This document shows, in pieces, positions 5,076 to 14,041 of a DNA stretch of 30,377 bases; position 1 is the stretch's first letter, and each line of letters opens with the position of its first letter. A program made the translations under genes and the position numbers. The notes beneath the pieces are model-generated. The model saw only the letters and a list, made by a program, of their open reading frames with translations. It searched no databases and had not been told where the DNA came from. The stretch lies in IMG/VR virus record IMGVR_UViG_3300033816_000075, positions 1-30,377 of that record. One strand, 5' to 3'. Source of the DNA: a virus.

Positions 5076-6207
5076 GGTACTCGCCCTTAAAAGACGGATT
5101 AAAATAATACAGGGCGGTACTTCGGCTTCAAAAACCTATTCAATTTTAGCCGTACTAATTAACAAGGCGGTAACGATTCCAAGTTTAGAAATAAGCGTAG
5201 TAGCGGAAACTATACCGCATTTAAGACGGGGTGCGCTAAAGGACTTTATTAAAATACTAAAGTGGACAAACCGATTTAACGAAAACCAATTTAACAAATC
5301 TTTACTTACTTACGAATTTAAGAACGGAAGCGTTATCGAATTCTTTTCCGCAGACGATTCGAGTAAACTACGGGGAGCAAGGCGCGACATTCTTTATATC
5401 AACGAATGTAATAACGTTACATTTGATTCCTATAACGAGTTAGCTATTCGAACACGAAAGGAGGTTTATTTAGATTTTAACCCTGCTAACGAATTTTGGG
5501 TGCATACTGAATTAAAGAACGAACCCGATTCGGACTTTTTAATTCTTACATATAAGGATAACGAAGCACTTGACCAATCAATTATAGACCAAATCGAAAA
5601 GAACAAAGAGAAAGCGAAAACGTCTACATATTGGGCTAATTGGTGGAAGGTTTACGGCGAAGGGCAATTAGGAATGTTAGAGGGGGTAGTGTTCTCAAAT
5701 TGGAAACAAATTGATACGATACCCAAAGAAGCGAAGTTGCTTGGAATAGGTTTGGACTTTGGTTACACAAACGACCCGACCGCTATTATTGAAATATACA
5801 ATTACAACGGGCAACGAATCGTTAACGAGGTAGCATACCAAACAGGGTTATTAAATAGCGAAATAGCGAAACTCCTACCAAAACACGTACCCGTTTACGC
5901 GGATAGTTCCGAACCCAAATCAATAGACGAAATTAAACGCTTTGGAATAACGATTAAAGGGGTAACAAAAGGTAAGGATTCGATTAATTACGGAATAGAT
6001 GTAATTCAAAGACAAGAATACTTAGTTACTGCGAATAGTCAAAACCTAATCAAAGAATTGCGCTCGTATGTTTGGGACACGGACAAACAAGGCAAACGAT
6101 TAAACAAGCCTATCAATTTTAACGACCACGCTATTGATGCGTTCAGGTATCACGAAATGGAAACTTTAGGCATAGGAGCAAATTACGGAAGCTATGCAAT
6201 ACGGTAA
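5047..6207 (+). CDS. terL: Terminase large subunit (ATPase and nuclease)
   Basis: This 386-aa DNA-packaging motor belongs to the Terminase_3 (XtmB-like) group. Domain 1 is the ATPase, with Walker A at residues 23-30 (GGTSASKT) and a Walker-B-like ILYINE at 115-120, followed by the coupling-type LDFNPAN motif at 142-148. Domain 2 is the RNase-H-like nuclease, with acidic residues in GLDFGY (Asp237), YADSSEP (Asp286) and FNDHAIDAF (Asp360, Asp364). Walker A lacks the usual Gly before Lys, and the residue before the catalytic Glu is Asn, not Asp. I recall similar deviations in other Bacteroidetes phage terminases. Length is typical. The ATG chosen overlaps the small-subunit gene by 29 bases. Confidence 0.92.
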   Translation: MFKRTTATNKVLALKRRIKIIQGGTSASKTYSILAVLINKAVTIPSLEISVVAETIPHLRRGALKDFIKILKWTNRFNENQFNKSLLTYEFKNGSVIEFFSADDSSKLRGARRDILYINECNNVTFDSYNELAIRTRKEVYLDFNPANEFWVHTELKNEPDSDFLILTYKDNEALDQSIIDQIEKNKEKAKTSTYWANWWKVYGEGQLGMLEGVVFSNWKQIDTIPKEAKLLGIGLDFGYTNDPTAIIEIYNYNGQRIVNEVAYQTGLLNSEIAKLLPKHVPVYADSSEPKSIDEIKRFGITIKGVTKGKDSINYGIDVIQRQEYLVTANSQNLIKELRSYVWDTDKQGKRLNKPINFNDHAIDAFRYHEMETLGIGANYGSYAIR

Positions 6208-6376
6208 GACGGACGATATGCAAGTAATGATTCGCGCCGTAGAAGAATACATTTACGAACGTAAGGGCGTAAGGGTGCAAATAGTGTTTAACAATATGCA
6301 AAGGTTTCCCATTCACTTCGAAATGCTTTTGAAGGCTTATGAAGTTGCCATGAGTTACAAAAATCAAAATAAATAA
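6194..6376 (+). CDS. Small hypothetical protein, 60 aa
   Basis: The frame overlaps the terminase end by 14 bases and is followed 10 bases later by the tail chaperone gene. A downstream ATG at 6218 (MQVMIRAVEEYIYERKGV) is an equally good start and would avoid the overlap. The protein reads as helix, strand, helix (VEEYIYERKG, VRVQIVF, PIHFEMLLKAYEVAMSY). No family recognised. Its compact fit between two certain genes and its well-formed secondary-structure pattern support it as coding. Confidence 0.6.
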   Translation: MQYGKTDDMQVMIRAVEEYIYERKGVRVQIVFNNMQRFPIHFEMLLKAYEVAMSYKNQNK

Positions 6377-6386
6377 TTAATTATAT

Positions 6387-7115
6387 ATGAAAGTTGAAAT
6401 AACTATTCCTAGTTCAATTAGCGAAATTCCTTTAATGAATTATCAAAAATTCCTGAAGGTTCAAAAGAATTCAAACGACGAAGAATTTATAGCGCAAAAA
6501 ATGATTGAAATATTCTGCGGAATAGAATTAAAGGAGGTTGTTAAAATGAAGCTAACTAGCATTAACGATTTGGTTTTACATTTTAATCAAATCTTTTCCG
6601 TTAAGCCAAAGTTTCAACCTAGATTTAAAATTGGGAATATGGAATACGGATTTATTCCCGACTTAGAAAATATAAGTTTTGGGGAATACGTGGATTTAGA
6701 CAACTACCTATCTAATTGGGACGATTATAACAAAGCTATGGCAGTAATGTACCGACCAATTACGGAAACACGAAAAGAAAAATATAACATTTTAGAATAT
6801 AACGGAGCATCTGAATTCAGCGAAGCAATGAAGTACGCGCCTATGGACATAGCAATAGGAGCAAGCGTTTTTTTTTGGACTTTAGGAAGCGAGTTATTAA
6901 CCGCTACCCTAAACTATTTAAAAACGGAAACGAAGAAGATGACTCAAGAACAAGCGACTTTAGCGCAAGAACTCAGTTTGGAAAAAAATGGGGTTGGTAT
7001 TCAAGCATATACGGACTTGCTAAAGGAGACCTTACAAAATATGACGAAGTTACAAAATACGGATTATTTAAATGCCTTACCTATCTTACCTTCGAACAGG
7101 AAAAAACAGAAATAG
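6387..7115 (+). CDS. Tail assembly chaperone, unshifted product (gpG-like)
   Basis: This 242-aa protein comes from reading straight through the frame. It is acidic and helical, with LMNYQKFLKVQ near the start and YVDLDNYLSNWDDYNKAMAV at residues 101-120. The position after terminase and upstream of the tape measure gene fits the lambda G role: binding tape measure during tail assembly. At codons 162-163 the frame crosses a run of nine T followed by a stem-loop, where a -1 shift yields a second product (see 6387-7147). The unshifted tail, from W164 on, is also well formed (LGSELLTATLNYLKTETKK), so both products are probably used. Confidence 0.72.
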   Translation: MKVEITIPSSISEIPLMNYQKFLKVQKNSNDEEFIAQKMIEIFCGIELKEVVKMKLTSINDLVLHFNQIFSVKPKFQPRFKIGNMEYGFIPDLENISFGEYVDLDNYLSNWDDYNKAMAVMYRPITETRKEKYNILEYNGASEFSEAMKYAPMDIAIGASVFFWTLGSELLTATLNYLKTETKKMTQEQATLAQELSLEKNGVGIQAYTDLLKETLQNMTKLQNTDYLNALPILPSNRKKQK

Positions 7116-7147
7116 AAATAATGGAAATGAAAAAACCTAGAATATGA
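6387..7147 (+). CDS. Tail assembly chaperone, -1 frameshift product (gpGT-like)
   Basis: Shifting -1 at T TTT TTT (6869-6875) joins residues 1-163 of the upstream frame to a 90-residue extension read from 6875 to the TGA at 7145-7147, giving about 253 aa. The extension has no good start of its own (it opens at a TTG inside the slip site). It is clearly coding, with FGKKWGWYSSIYGLAKGDL and CLTYLTFEQEKTEIE, a pattern I recall from the C-terminal part of flavobacterial phage tail chaperones. Its stop overlaps the next gene's ATG (7144), as expected if this frame is translated. In lambda the matching GT extension contacts the tail tube protein. Confidence 0.72.
6869..6913 (+). promoter_or_regulatory. 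Programmed -1 ribosomal frameshift signal
   Basis: The slippery heptamer T TTT TTT is in the correct phase (zero-frame codons 6870-6872 and 6873-6875). After a 5-nt spacer (6876-6880) a 13-bp stem-loop begins. TTTAGG (6881-6886) pairs with CCTAAA (6908-6913). AGCG (6888-6891) pairs with CGCT (6902-6905). GTT (6893-6895) pairs with AAC (6899-6901). Slip site, spacer and stem together match the standard architecture. The nine-T run could also permit transcriptional slippage. Confidence 0.8.
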
Positions 7148-7599
7148 ATGGCTATTACTCCTTATTAGACCAACTTAAAACACACTTTAACGCAGACCCG
7201 TTAGTAAACACCGTTTCGCAAGGTTCGATTTTTAACGTTGACTTAGGAAAACAAACGATTTTCCCGTTAGTTCATATAATGGTTAATCAAGTTACGTTTA
7301 ATGATAACGTAATGACCGCGAATGTAACTTTACTTGCTATGGATAACGTAAGCCAAAGAAAAGAAGAAGCACCTAACACGTTCGAAACTGCTGATAACGA
7401 AATAGACGTTTTGAATACTCAGTTAGCAATCTTAAACCGAGCCTTCGAAATGCTAAAACACGGAAACATTTGGGACAACCTTTACCAACTTAACGGCTCT
7501 CCTACGTGCGAACCTTTTACCGAGCGATTCGAAAACTATCTATCAGGGTGGGCAATGACCTTTGACGTAGATTTTCCAAATGATATGACACGTTGTTAA
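7144..7599 (+). CDS. Putative tail terminator/completion protein
   Basis: The 151-aa protein has the mixed alpha-beta pattern of small tail-completion proteins. An N-terminal helix (YYSLLDQLKTHFN) is followed by IFPLVHIMVNQVTFNDN and MTANVTLLAMDNV as paired strands, then a long helix (VLNTQLAILNRAFEMLK) and a C-terminal strand (WAMTFDVDF). I recall proteins with the FPL-HI-VN-V pattern next to the tail chaperone in flavobacterial phages. Its ATG overlaps the stop of the frameshifted chaperone. A role capping the tail tube is inferred from fold pattern and neighbours. Confidence 0.55.
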   Translation: MNGYYSLLDQLKTHFNADPLVNTVSQGSIFNVDLGKQTIFPLVHIMVNQVTFNDNVMTANVTLLAMDNVSQRKEEAPNTFETADNEIDVLNTQLAILNRAFEMLKHGNIWDNLYQLNGSPTCEPFTERFENYLSGWAMTFDVDFPNDMTRC

Positions 7600-7600
7600 A

Positions 7601-8137
7601 ATGGATAAGGAGTTACAATTACAAGCCTTAGAAAAGTTTCGCGACATAGTTATAAAAAACGCGAAAAATAACCTACGTCAAAAATCCGCTTCAGGAAAAT
7701 TAAAAGATTCTTTAAACGCCCAAGTAAAGGTTATGCCTAATTCTATTCGTTTATTTTTTGAAATGGAAGAATACGGGTTTTATCAAGACCAAGGGGTAAA
7801 GGGTGTAAGTAGTGGACGAAGCCTAAGTAGCTTTAGGTTTGGTTCGGGTTCAGGTAAAAAAGGTGGATTAACCGAAGGAATAAAAAAATGGGTTAAATAT
7901 CGTAGCATTCAATTTAGAGACAAGAAAGGAAGGTTTTTAAGTAGCGACGCTACGGCATTTATAATTACGCGTTCTATTTGGCAAAAAGGAATAAAGCCTA
8001 GTATGTTTTTTACCAAGCCATTTGAACAGGCATTTAAAACATTACCAAACGAAATGATAGATGCTTACGGTTTGGAAAGCGAGGAACTATTCGATACAAT
8101 AATGAAAGAAAATATGAAGAACTATGGCTATAAGTGA
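7601..8137 (+). CDS. HK97 gp10-like head-tail/tail completion protein
   Basis: At 178 aa it shows the pattern of the HK97-gp10/minor-tail-completion group. A long N-terminal helix is followed by SASGKLKDSLNAQVKV, a strand pair ending in EYGFYQDQGVKG, a glycine- and serine-rich loop (SSFRFGSGSGKKGG) and a C-terminal FIITRSIWQKGIKPSMFFTK. I recall the -YG-Y-D-G-KG and RSI--KGIKPS-FF blocks from Bacteroidetes phage relatives. It probably acts at the head-tail joining site. It overlaps the next gene by 14 bases. Confidence 0.6.
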   Translation: MDKELQLQALEKFRDIVIKNAKNNLRQKSASGKLKDSLNAQVKVMPNSIRLFFEMEEYGFYQDQGVKGVSSGRSLSSFRFGSGSGKKGGLTEGIKKWVKYRSIQFRDKKGRFLSSDATAFIITRSIWQKGIKPSMFFTKPFEQAFKTLPNEMIDAYGLESEELFDTIMKENMKNYGYK

Positions 8138-9212
8138 GATATTCGTTAGAAGCCCGTTTATTTTGGAAATAGACGTAGTAGGGCAAACAGGAAGTAAAAT
8201 AGAATTATACATATATAAAGACGGAACAACACCGCCAACGTTACCAAGTTACACGCTCGAAAAACTGATTCCCGCGAGTAACAATACGCAAACGCTTTAT
8301 AACATTTCTCCTTATTTGATGGAGTATATAAAGCATGATAGTTTTCAAAACAACTTTAGTTCTAACACGGCTTTGTTAAACGTAGACGAATACATTTTAG
8401 TAGACGTTAAAAGATATTACCTAATCGCAGGAACTTACGTACTAATTGACACGCTTAATTTTTATGCTTACGACGGTTATGGATATTATCAACAGGGGGT
8501 TAATCCTAGCAATTTATTTTTAGTTCATTTAGAGCCGAAGAATTATTATTTTTGGAGCGGTGCGAATAACATTCCTATTGCCAACCCTTTGCAAAGAGCG
8601 GGAACGTTTGTAAGTTATTTAGAAAATGGGTATAGCGTAAAATATACGCAACTTCAAACGGGATTAAGTTTTACGAATAACATTACTACGGACGGGATTT
8701 ACAACCTTTACCGCGTTTATTCTCCTTATTATTTGACGGGAAATAAAGTAGAAGTGTTTGATACTTTTTCCAACTTAGTTTGGGAGGCTACGTTTTACCC
8801 CATAGAAGAATGCTACTACGATGTACAAGTAGTGGACTTTATAAATATGTACGGAACTTGGCAACGTGAATTCTTTTTCAAAGCCTCCTACGAAAGTTTA
8901 AACACAACCACAAGCGAGTTTAATTTAATGCAAAAAATAGGGGCTTCTGCACAATGGGACACAAACCTAAACCAACGGCAAGTATTTAACACTAACGGAA
9001 TAATAACCCATAGAGTAAACACGGGATGGGTAGACGAATCCTTTAACTCAAATCTTCAGCAGTTACTTTTAAGCGAACGAATTTTATTAGACGGAAAACC
9101 CGTTAAAATGAAAACAAAAGATTTTAACAAAGAAAAGAACCTAAACAACAAAAAAATAAATTACACTTTAGAGTTCGAAGAAAGCTACGATTTAATTAAC
9201 AACGTGATTTAA
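8124..9212 (+). CDS. Putative tail structural protein, 362 aa
   Basis: This large, aromatic-rich, beta-strand-rich protein has no signal peptide, membrane segment or enzymatic motif. The N-terminal part (IFVRSPFILEIDVVG, then KIELYIYKDG) looks like a beta-sandwich module. Many Tyr, Asn and Ser residues are typical of tail proteins. The last part (GKPVKMKTKDFNKEKNLNN, then YTLEFEESYDLINN) is more charged. It lies between tail completion genes and the next large tail gene and ends with a 1-base overlap. A distal-tail or baseplate role is plausible, but the exact function is not determinable here. Confidence 0.6.
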   Translation: MAISEIFVRSPFILEIDVVGQTGSKIELYIYKDGTTPPTLPSYTLEKLIPASNNTQTLYNISPYLMEYIKHDSFQNNFSSNTALLNVDEYILVDVKRYYLIAGTYVLIDTLNFYAYDGYGYYQQGVNPSNLFLVHLEPKNYYFWSGANNIPIANPLQRAGTFVSYLENGYSVKYTQLQTGLSFTNNITTDGIYNLYRVYSPYYLTGNKVEVFDTFSNLVWEATFYPIEECYYDVQVVDFINMYGTWQREFFFKASYESLNTTTSEFNLMQKIGASAQWDTNLNQRQVFNTNGIITHRVNTGWVDESFNSNLQQLLLSERILLDGKPVKMKTKDFNKEKNLNNKKINYTLEFEESYDLINNVI

Positions 9213-11587
9213 TGAAAAGGCAGGTTAGAATTTTTGTAGAAGGTAGGCAATTAGATTTATTTAACGATGAAAGTATAGAGGTAACTTCTACCATTCAAAA
9301 TATACAGGACATTTCGAAAACGTTTACCGACTTTTCGCAATCCTTTACGATTCCTACGAGCGCAAATAATAACGCTATTTGGCAATACTTCTATGAAAAC
9401 GCGTTAAATAGTTCTATTAACTACCAAGAACGTTTAGAAGGTTACATAGAAATAGATATGACATTTTTTAGAAGGGGAAAAATCCAAATGGAAAAGAGCC
9501 AACTAAAAAACGGACAACCTAACTCCTACACTATAACGTTTTATGGTGATGTTACTACGCTCAAAGATTTAGTAGGCGAGGACTTGTTAAGTGTGTTAGA
9601 CCATTCCACACTTGACCACGACTACTCGTTTACGGAAATATACAACCGCATAACCAATCCAACTATTGATTGGGACGTATGTTACCCCTTAATAACTTCA
9701 AATCGAGTTTGGCAATACCAAGGGGTAGACCCAAGCGGTAATTTTCCTAATTGGTATTCAAACACGGGACCAAACAATATAAGCAACAACGCGGGCGCAA
9801 TAGATTACCGCGAGTTGTTCCCTGCGGTTAGAGTTAAAAGTATTTTCGATTTAATTGCAGCGCAATACGGAGTAACGTTTACAGGAAGTTTCTTAACGGA
9901 CAATAGATTTAAGCAGGCTTACCTTTGGTATAAGAATAAAAACGATTTTGACTTTATCGGGCAGGCGCAAAACGTTACCTTTAATTCAGTAATAGCGCAG
10001 GGAGGAAGTACGTACAACCTTAACCCTTCTATGCCTCCTTACGTTTTTGATTTTACGCAAAACGTGTTAAACGTTTACTACCAAAACGGCGCTTCTTTTA
10101 TGGGCATAACTTTTTCGGTAGCTAGTAACTCTAACCCTTCGGTAATATATTACTTAGATACTTACGTAAATGGTTCACTTTATCAAACTACGCAAGGTCA
10201 AGGATTTACCTTAAACGCAAGCATTACTAACATTCCAAATGTACAAGGTTTATATGATGTTTACGAATTTAAATTAAGAGCGAGCGCGGCGGTATCTATT
10301 ACCTTGGATATTACCTACTCGGTTAGTTATTTTATAGGGGCTAACTTTTTTACTGATTTTGTTACCGTAGATACAAACGTAAACAACCTAACTACTTTTA
10401 GCGATTTACAAACCTTAGCGCCTACTATGAAGGTGCAGGATTTTATTTCGGGCATTCTTAAACAATTTAACCTAACTTGCTACGGCACTAAGCCAAACAC
10501 CTTTAATATAGTTCCTTTAGCCGATTGGTACGGAGCAGGAGCGGTAATAGACATAACCGAATTTACGGACAAAGACGAAATAGGAATAGACCGCGTAAAA
10601 CTTTACAAAAAAATAGGTTTTAAGTTTCAACCTTCGGAAAATTTCATGAATAAAAAATATTTTGAAGTGGGCTTAAAGGAATGGGGGAACACGGAATACC
10701 AATACCCGTACGATGGGGGCGAATTTACTTTAGAAGTTCCGTTTGAAAATATGCTATTTAACAAATTTACGGGTACGAACTTGCAGGTTGGATACTCGTT
10801 AGACAGTTCGTTTTCGCCTAATATTCCTAAGCCTTTGTTAATGTACAAATACGGAGGGGTAACACTATCAACGCACGTACATTACACGGATGGAACTAAT
10901 CACTTTACGAATTTAGATTATACGATGTTCGGGCAGGATTTAACAAATAACGGAATTAAATACTCGTTAAACTTTGCGCCCGAAACTTCTTCTTATTGGC
11001 TTACTCCTATACAACAAAGTATTTTCGCAACGTATTATTTTCCGTATTTAGCTAACTTATTTAACCCTAAAAACAGGCTAACAACGGTAAAAGCTAATTT
11101 ACCCGTTTCAATTCTTACAGGAATCCAATTAAACGATAGGGTAATAATTAGGGACAAAAGGTATTTAATAAATCAAATGAAAACGAATTTAGTTACAGGA
11201 GTAACGGAGTTCGAATTACTTAACGATTTTATGCCCGTTAACCCCGTTTATATTTTGCAACCACCACCCGACAAAGACGTAGTAGTAGTTCCTATTACGT
11301 TACCTAACGTAACTTCGAAAACGGGTTCTGTGGCTTCGGTTAGATTTACTTCTACAAATTCGGATGTAGTAATAACACCCGACGAAATAACGGAAGAACG
11401 TAGCGTAGAAATAACCTTACCGACTTTAGATACCGCGACACGGATAACCGAGGAAAGCGATACAAGAATAACGGAAGACGGATACACCTTAGAAACAGAA
11501 GGGCGCAACGATGTTATTTTTATTGACGTAGAATACGAATACGCAAACGGAGAAATACTTAACGGACAAATTATAATTATAAGATGA
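9212..11587 (+). CDS. Large tail protein, probable hub/baseplate component
   Basis: This 791-aa protein starts MKRQVRIFVEGRQLDLFNDE, followed by TFTDFSQSFTIPTSANNN. I recall this N-terminus from large tail proteins of flavobacterial phages. The central part alternates beta-rich and Asn/Thr-rich stretches, and around residues 445-475 contains a charged IDITEFTDKDEIGIDRVKLY segment. The last 75 residues look like an appended domain, with the repeated motif RITEESDT-RITEDGYT and a C-terminal strand pair (IDVEYEY, NGQIIIIR). It lies upstream of tape measure and is probably part of the tail tip. Host recognition is possible but not shown. Confidence 0.62.
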   Translation: MKRQVRIFVEGRQLDLFNDESIEVTSTIQNIQDISKTFTDFSQSFTIPTSANNNAIWQYFYENALNSSINYQERLEGYIEIDMTFFRRGKIQMEKSQLKNGQPNSYTITFYGDVTTLKDLVGEDLLSVLDHSTLDHDYSFTEIYNRITNPTIDWDVCYPLITSNRVWQYQGVDPSGNFPNWYSNTGPNNISNNAGAIDYRELFPAVRVKSIFDLIAAQYGVTFTGSFLTDNRFKQAYLWYKNKNDFDFIGQAQNVTFNSVIAQGGSTYNLNPSMPPYVFDFTQNVLNVYYQNGASFMGITFSVASNSNPSVIYYLDTYVNGSLYQTTQGQGFTLNASITNIPNVQGLYDVYEFKLRASAAVSITLDITYSVSYFIGANFFTDFVTVDTNVNNLTTFSDLQTLAPTMKVQDFISGILKQFNLTCYGTKPNTFNIVPLADWYGAGAVIDITEFTDKDEIGIDRVKLYKKIGFKFQPSENFMNKKYFEVGLKEWGNTEYQYPYDGGEFTLEVPFENMLFNKFTGTNLQVGYSLDSSFSPNIPKPLLMYKYGGVTLSTHVHYTDGTNHFTNLDYTMFGQDLTNNGIKYSLNFAPETSSYWLTPIQQSIFATYYFPYLANLFNPKNRLTTVKANLPVSILTGIQLNDRVIIRDKRYLINQMKTNLVTGVTEFELLNDFMPVNPVYILQPPPDKDVVVVPITLPNVTSKTGSVASVRFTSTNSDVVITPDEITEERSVEITLPTLDTATRITEESDTRITEDGYTLETEGRNDVIFIDVEYEYANGEILNGQIIIIR

Positions 11588-11760
11588 GTTACATAAAACA
11601 AATTATTGGATTATTACAAGTAGATGAGTTCGTAGGAAAACACGAATTTATCGAAATCGCAAAGGGGAAATATAAACTACATAACGACATTAAAGGGCTT
11701 TGGAAACAAGGAATGCGCGAAATAAAAGTAAAGAGAAATGGCAGAAAAAAGAACGATTGA
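11584..11760 (+). CDS. Small hypothetical protein between tail genes, 58 aa
   Basis: ATG 11584 overlaps the previous stop as ATGA, and the frame runs to TGA 11758-11760, overlapping the tape measure start by 23 bases. The protein reads MSYIKQIIGLLQVDEFVGKH, then a short strand and a basic C-terminus (IKVKRNGRKKND). It fills what would otherwise be a 150-base gap in a tightly packed operon. No family recognised; a small chaperone or tail-assembly factor would fit the position. Confidence 0.6.
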   Translation: MSYIKQIIGLLQVDEFVGKHEFIEIAKGKYKLHNDIKGLWKQGMREIKVKRNGRKKND

Positions 11761-14020
11761 ACTCGAAATAAAGGATAACACTAAAACGCTTAAACAACAA
11801 TATAAAGAAGCGGTTGTAGAATTGCAAAACATGGCGGCAGCTTACGGGGAAACGTCTACCGAAGCCGCACAGGCAGCCAAACGAGCCGCTGAATTAAAAG
11901 ACCAAATCGAAGACACTAACGACTTGTTACAATCGTACAAGGGCGAAGGTACTTTTATCGCTATGGGTAAAGCAATGTCCGCGGTCGCAAGTGGTTTTAG
12001 CGCTATAGAAGGCGGGTTAGGTTTAGTCGGTGTTGAATCGGAAAACGTTCAAAAAACTATGCTTAAAGTTCAAAGCGCAATGGCTTTAGCGCAGGGTTTA
12101 GAAGGGTTAGAAGATGCGGGGCGTTCGATGAAAAACCTATATAGTCGAATTAAAGAAACTTCGTTGGCGCAAAAAGTTTTAACGGGAGTTCAAACTGCCT
12201 ATAATTTTGTAGTGGGCGCAGGAAGTGGAGCGTTAAAGGCTTTTCGTGCTGCTTTAATTAGTACGGGAATAGGTGCTATAATTGTAGCGGTTGGGTTACT
12301 AATCGCAAACTTTGATTTGTTGTTAGATGCGCTACAACCCGTTATTGAATCTTTAAAAGCGGTTGGGGACTTTTTAGGCTTTACTGATTTTGCAGGCGAA
12401 GAAGCGCACGAAAATGAAATGAAGCGTTTAGAAGCAGAAAAAGAAGCACGCGAAGAATTAGCCGCCGCAAGGGAGGCGCAATTTAACGCAAGCCAAAAAC
12501 AATACGAGCGCGAAATTGCTTTAATGGACGCGCAGGGCAAGGATACCAAAAAACTAACTAAACTCAAAATTGAAGAGTCCATTCGCTACATGACGCAAAA
12601 GAAACAAGAACTTGCATTGGAAATTCAGTCGCAGGAGAAAGTTATAGAAAATTTAAAGTGGATGAATGGGTATAAACAAGGAGAACACTATAAACAACTT
12701 CAAGAACAAAAAAAGCAACAGGTTGAATTAACCGAAAGTATTAAGGATGCGCAAAACCAATTAATAATAAATGAAGTAAACAATAATAAGAAATCCGCAG
12801 AAGCAGCACAAGCCGCCGCCGAAAAAGCGAGGGAAGCAGCTAAGAAAAAACGCGAAGATTACGTAAGCAACTTACAAAAACAAAACGAAGATGCTGCAAA
12901 ATTAGAAGAAGAAGCAGAAAACCAAAGGTTGGCGTTAATGCAAGACGGAATAGAAAAAGAAAAAGCATTACGAGAAGACCAATTTAATGACTACCGCGAC
13001 AACTTTTTAAAAGAACGTACAAAGGAAGAACAAACCGCTTTAGATAACCAATACAAAGAGGGAAAAATAAGCCGTGAAACTTACAATAAATTAACGGAAG
13101 AATTACAAATTAACGCTTATAATAAATTAACCCAACAGGAAAAAGATATTTTAAAAAACGCTAAGGAACTTTTAAACAAAGATTTATTAGCGATTGACGA
13201 AAAGTACCAAGCCGAAGTAAAAAAACGTGCGGAGGATTTTCAAAAGAAAATGCAAGACGATGAAAAGCAAAGAAAGTTAGCATTTGATATGGAAATCGAG
13301 CGAATGGAGGAAGAAAACTACCAAGCAAGTTTAACCGCTCAAGACAAAGAACTTTATTTGATTTCAGAAAAATACGCCGAAATGGAGCGTATGGCTAAAG
13401 GTAACGCGGATGCCGAAAAAACGATAGCCGAAATGAGAGGAAGGGAGGTAGCCGCTATTAATCAAAAGTACGACAAAGAAAACGAAGAGCGTAAACGCGC
13501 AGAACTTGAAAGAAATGTAGGTTTTGCAAAACAAGGCTTAACCATTATTCAAGACCTTACCGACTTATTCGGAAAAAAAGGAATAGAAAGCGCACGTAAA
13601 GCATTCAAGGTAAAGAAAGCCGCTCAAATGGCAAGCGCCTTAATCGACACTTATATGAATGCAACCGCAGCCTATGGTTCGCAATTCTTGCCATTACCCG
13701 ACCCAAGTTCACCCGTTCGAGGTGGAATAGCAGCAGGGTTAGCCGTTGCAGCGGGTTTAGTTAATGTCGCTAAAATTGGCGCTCAAAAATTCGAAGGTGG
13801 AGGTTCTTCGGGTGGTGGTGGCGGTGGTGGCGGTGTTAGTGGTGGTTCTCTTTCCGCAGGCGGTGGAATGCAAGCCCCTAACTTTAATGTTGTAGGAAAT
13901 AACGGACTAAACCAATTAGCCCAACTTCAACAACAACCCACGCAAGCATTCGTAGTTAGTGGCGAAGTAACAAGCGCTCAGAGTTTGGATAGAAACAGAA
14001 TACAAAACGCAACACTTTAA
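11738..14020 (+). CDS. Tail tape measure protein
   Basis: At 760 aa this is one of the longest proteins in the window. It has the usual tape-measure layout: long alpha-helical, Ala/Glu/Lys-rich coiled coil (about residues 10-70, then 205-620), with a hydrophobic segment at about 173-195 (STGIGAIIVAVGLLIANF). A second hydrophobic Ala/Gly stretch is near 670-690, followed by a poly-Gly/Ser linker. The protein sets tail length and is threaded inside the tube, so its size predicts a flexible siphovirus-type tail. It follows the chaperone and completion genes, as expected, but lies far upstream of the capsid gene. Confidence 0.88.
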   Translation: MAEKRTIELEIKDNTKTLKQQYKEAVVELQNMAAAYGETSTEAAQAAKRAAELKDQIEDTNDLLQSYKGEGTFIAMGKAMSAVASGFSAIEGGLGLVGVESENVQKTMLKVQSAMALAQGLEGLEDAGRSMKNLYSRIKETSLAQKVLTGVQTAYNFVVGAGSGALKAFRAALISTGIGAIIVAVGLLIANFDLLLDALQPVIESLKAVGDFLGFTDFAGEEAHENEMKRLEAEKEAREELAAAREAQFNASQKQYEREIALMDAQGKDTKKLTKLKIEESIRYMTQKKQELALEIQSQEKVIENLKWMNGYKQGEHYKQLQEQKKQQVELTESIKDAQNQLIINEVNNNKKSAEAAQAAAEKAREAAKKKREDYVSNLQKQNEDAAKLEEEAENQRLALMQDGIEKEKALREDQFNDYRDNFLKERTKEEQTALDNQYKEGKISRETYNKLTEELQINAYNKLTQQEKDILKNAKELLNKDLLAIDEKYQAEVKKRAEDFQKKMQDDEKQRKLAFDMEIERMEEENYQASLTAQDKELYLISEKYAEMERMAKGNADAEKTIAEMRGREVAAINQKYDKENEERKRAELERNVGFAKQGLTIIQDLTDLFGKKGIESARKAFKVKKAAQMASALIDTYMNATAAYGSQFLPLPDPSSPVRGGIAAGLAVAAGLVNVAKIGAQKFEGGGSSGGGGGGGGVSGGSLSAGGGMQAPNFNVVGNNGLNQLAQLQQQPTQAFVVSGEVTSAQSLDRNRIQNATL

Positions 14021-14041
14021 GCAAATTAAAATTATTAAGTT

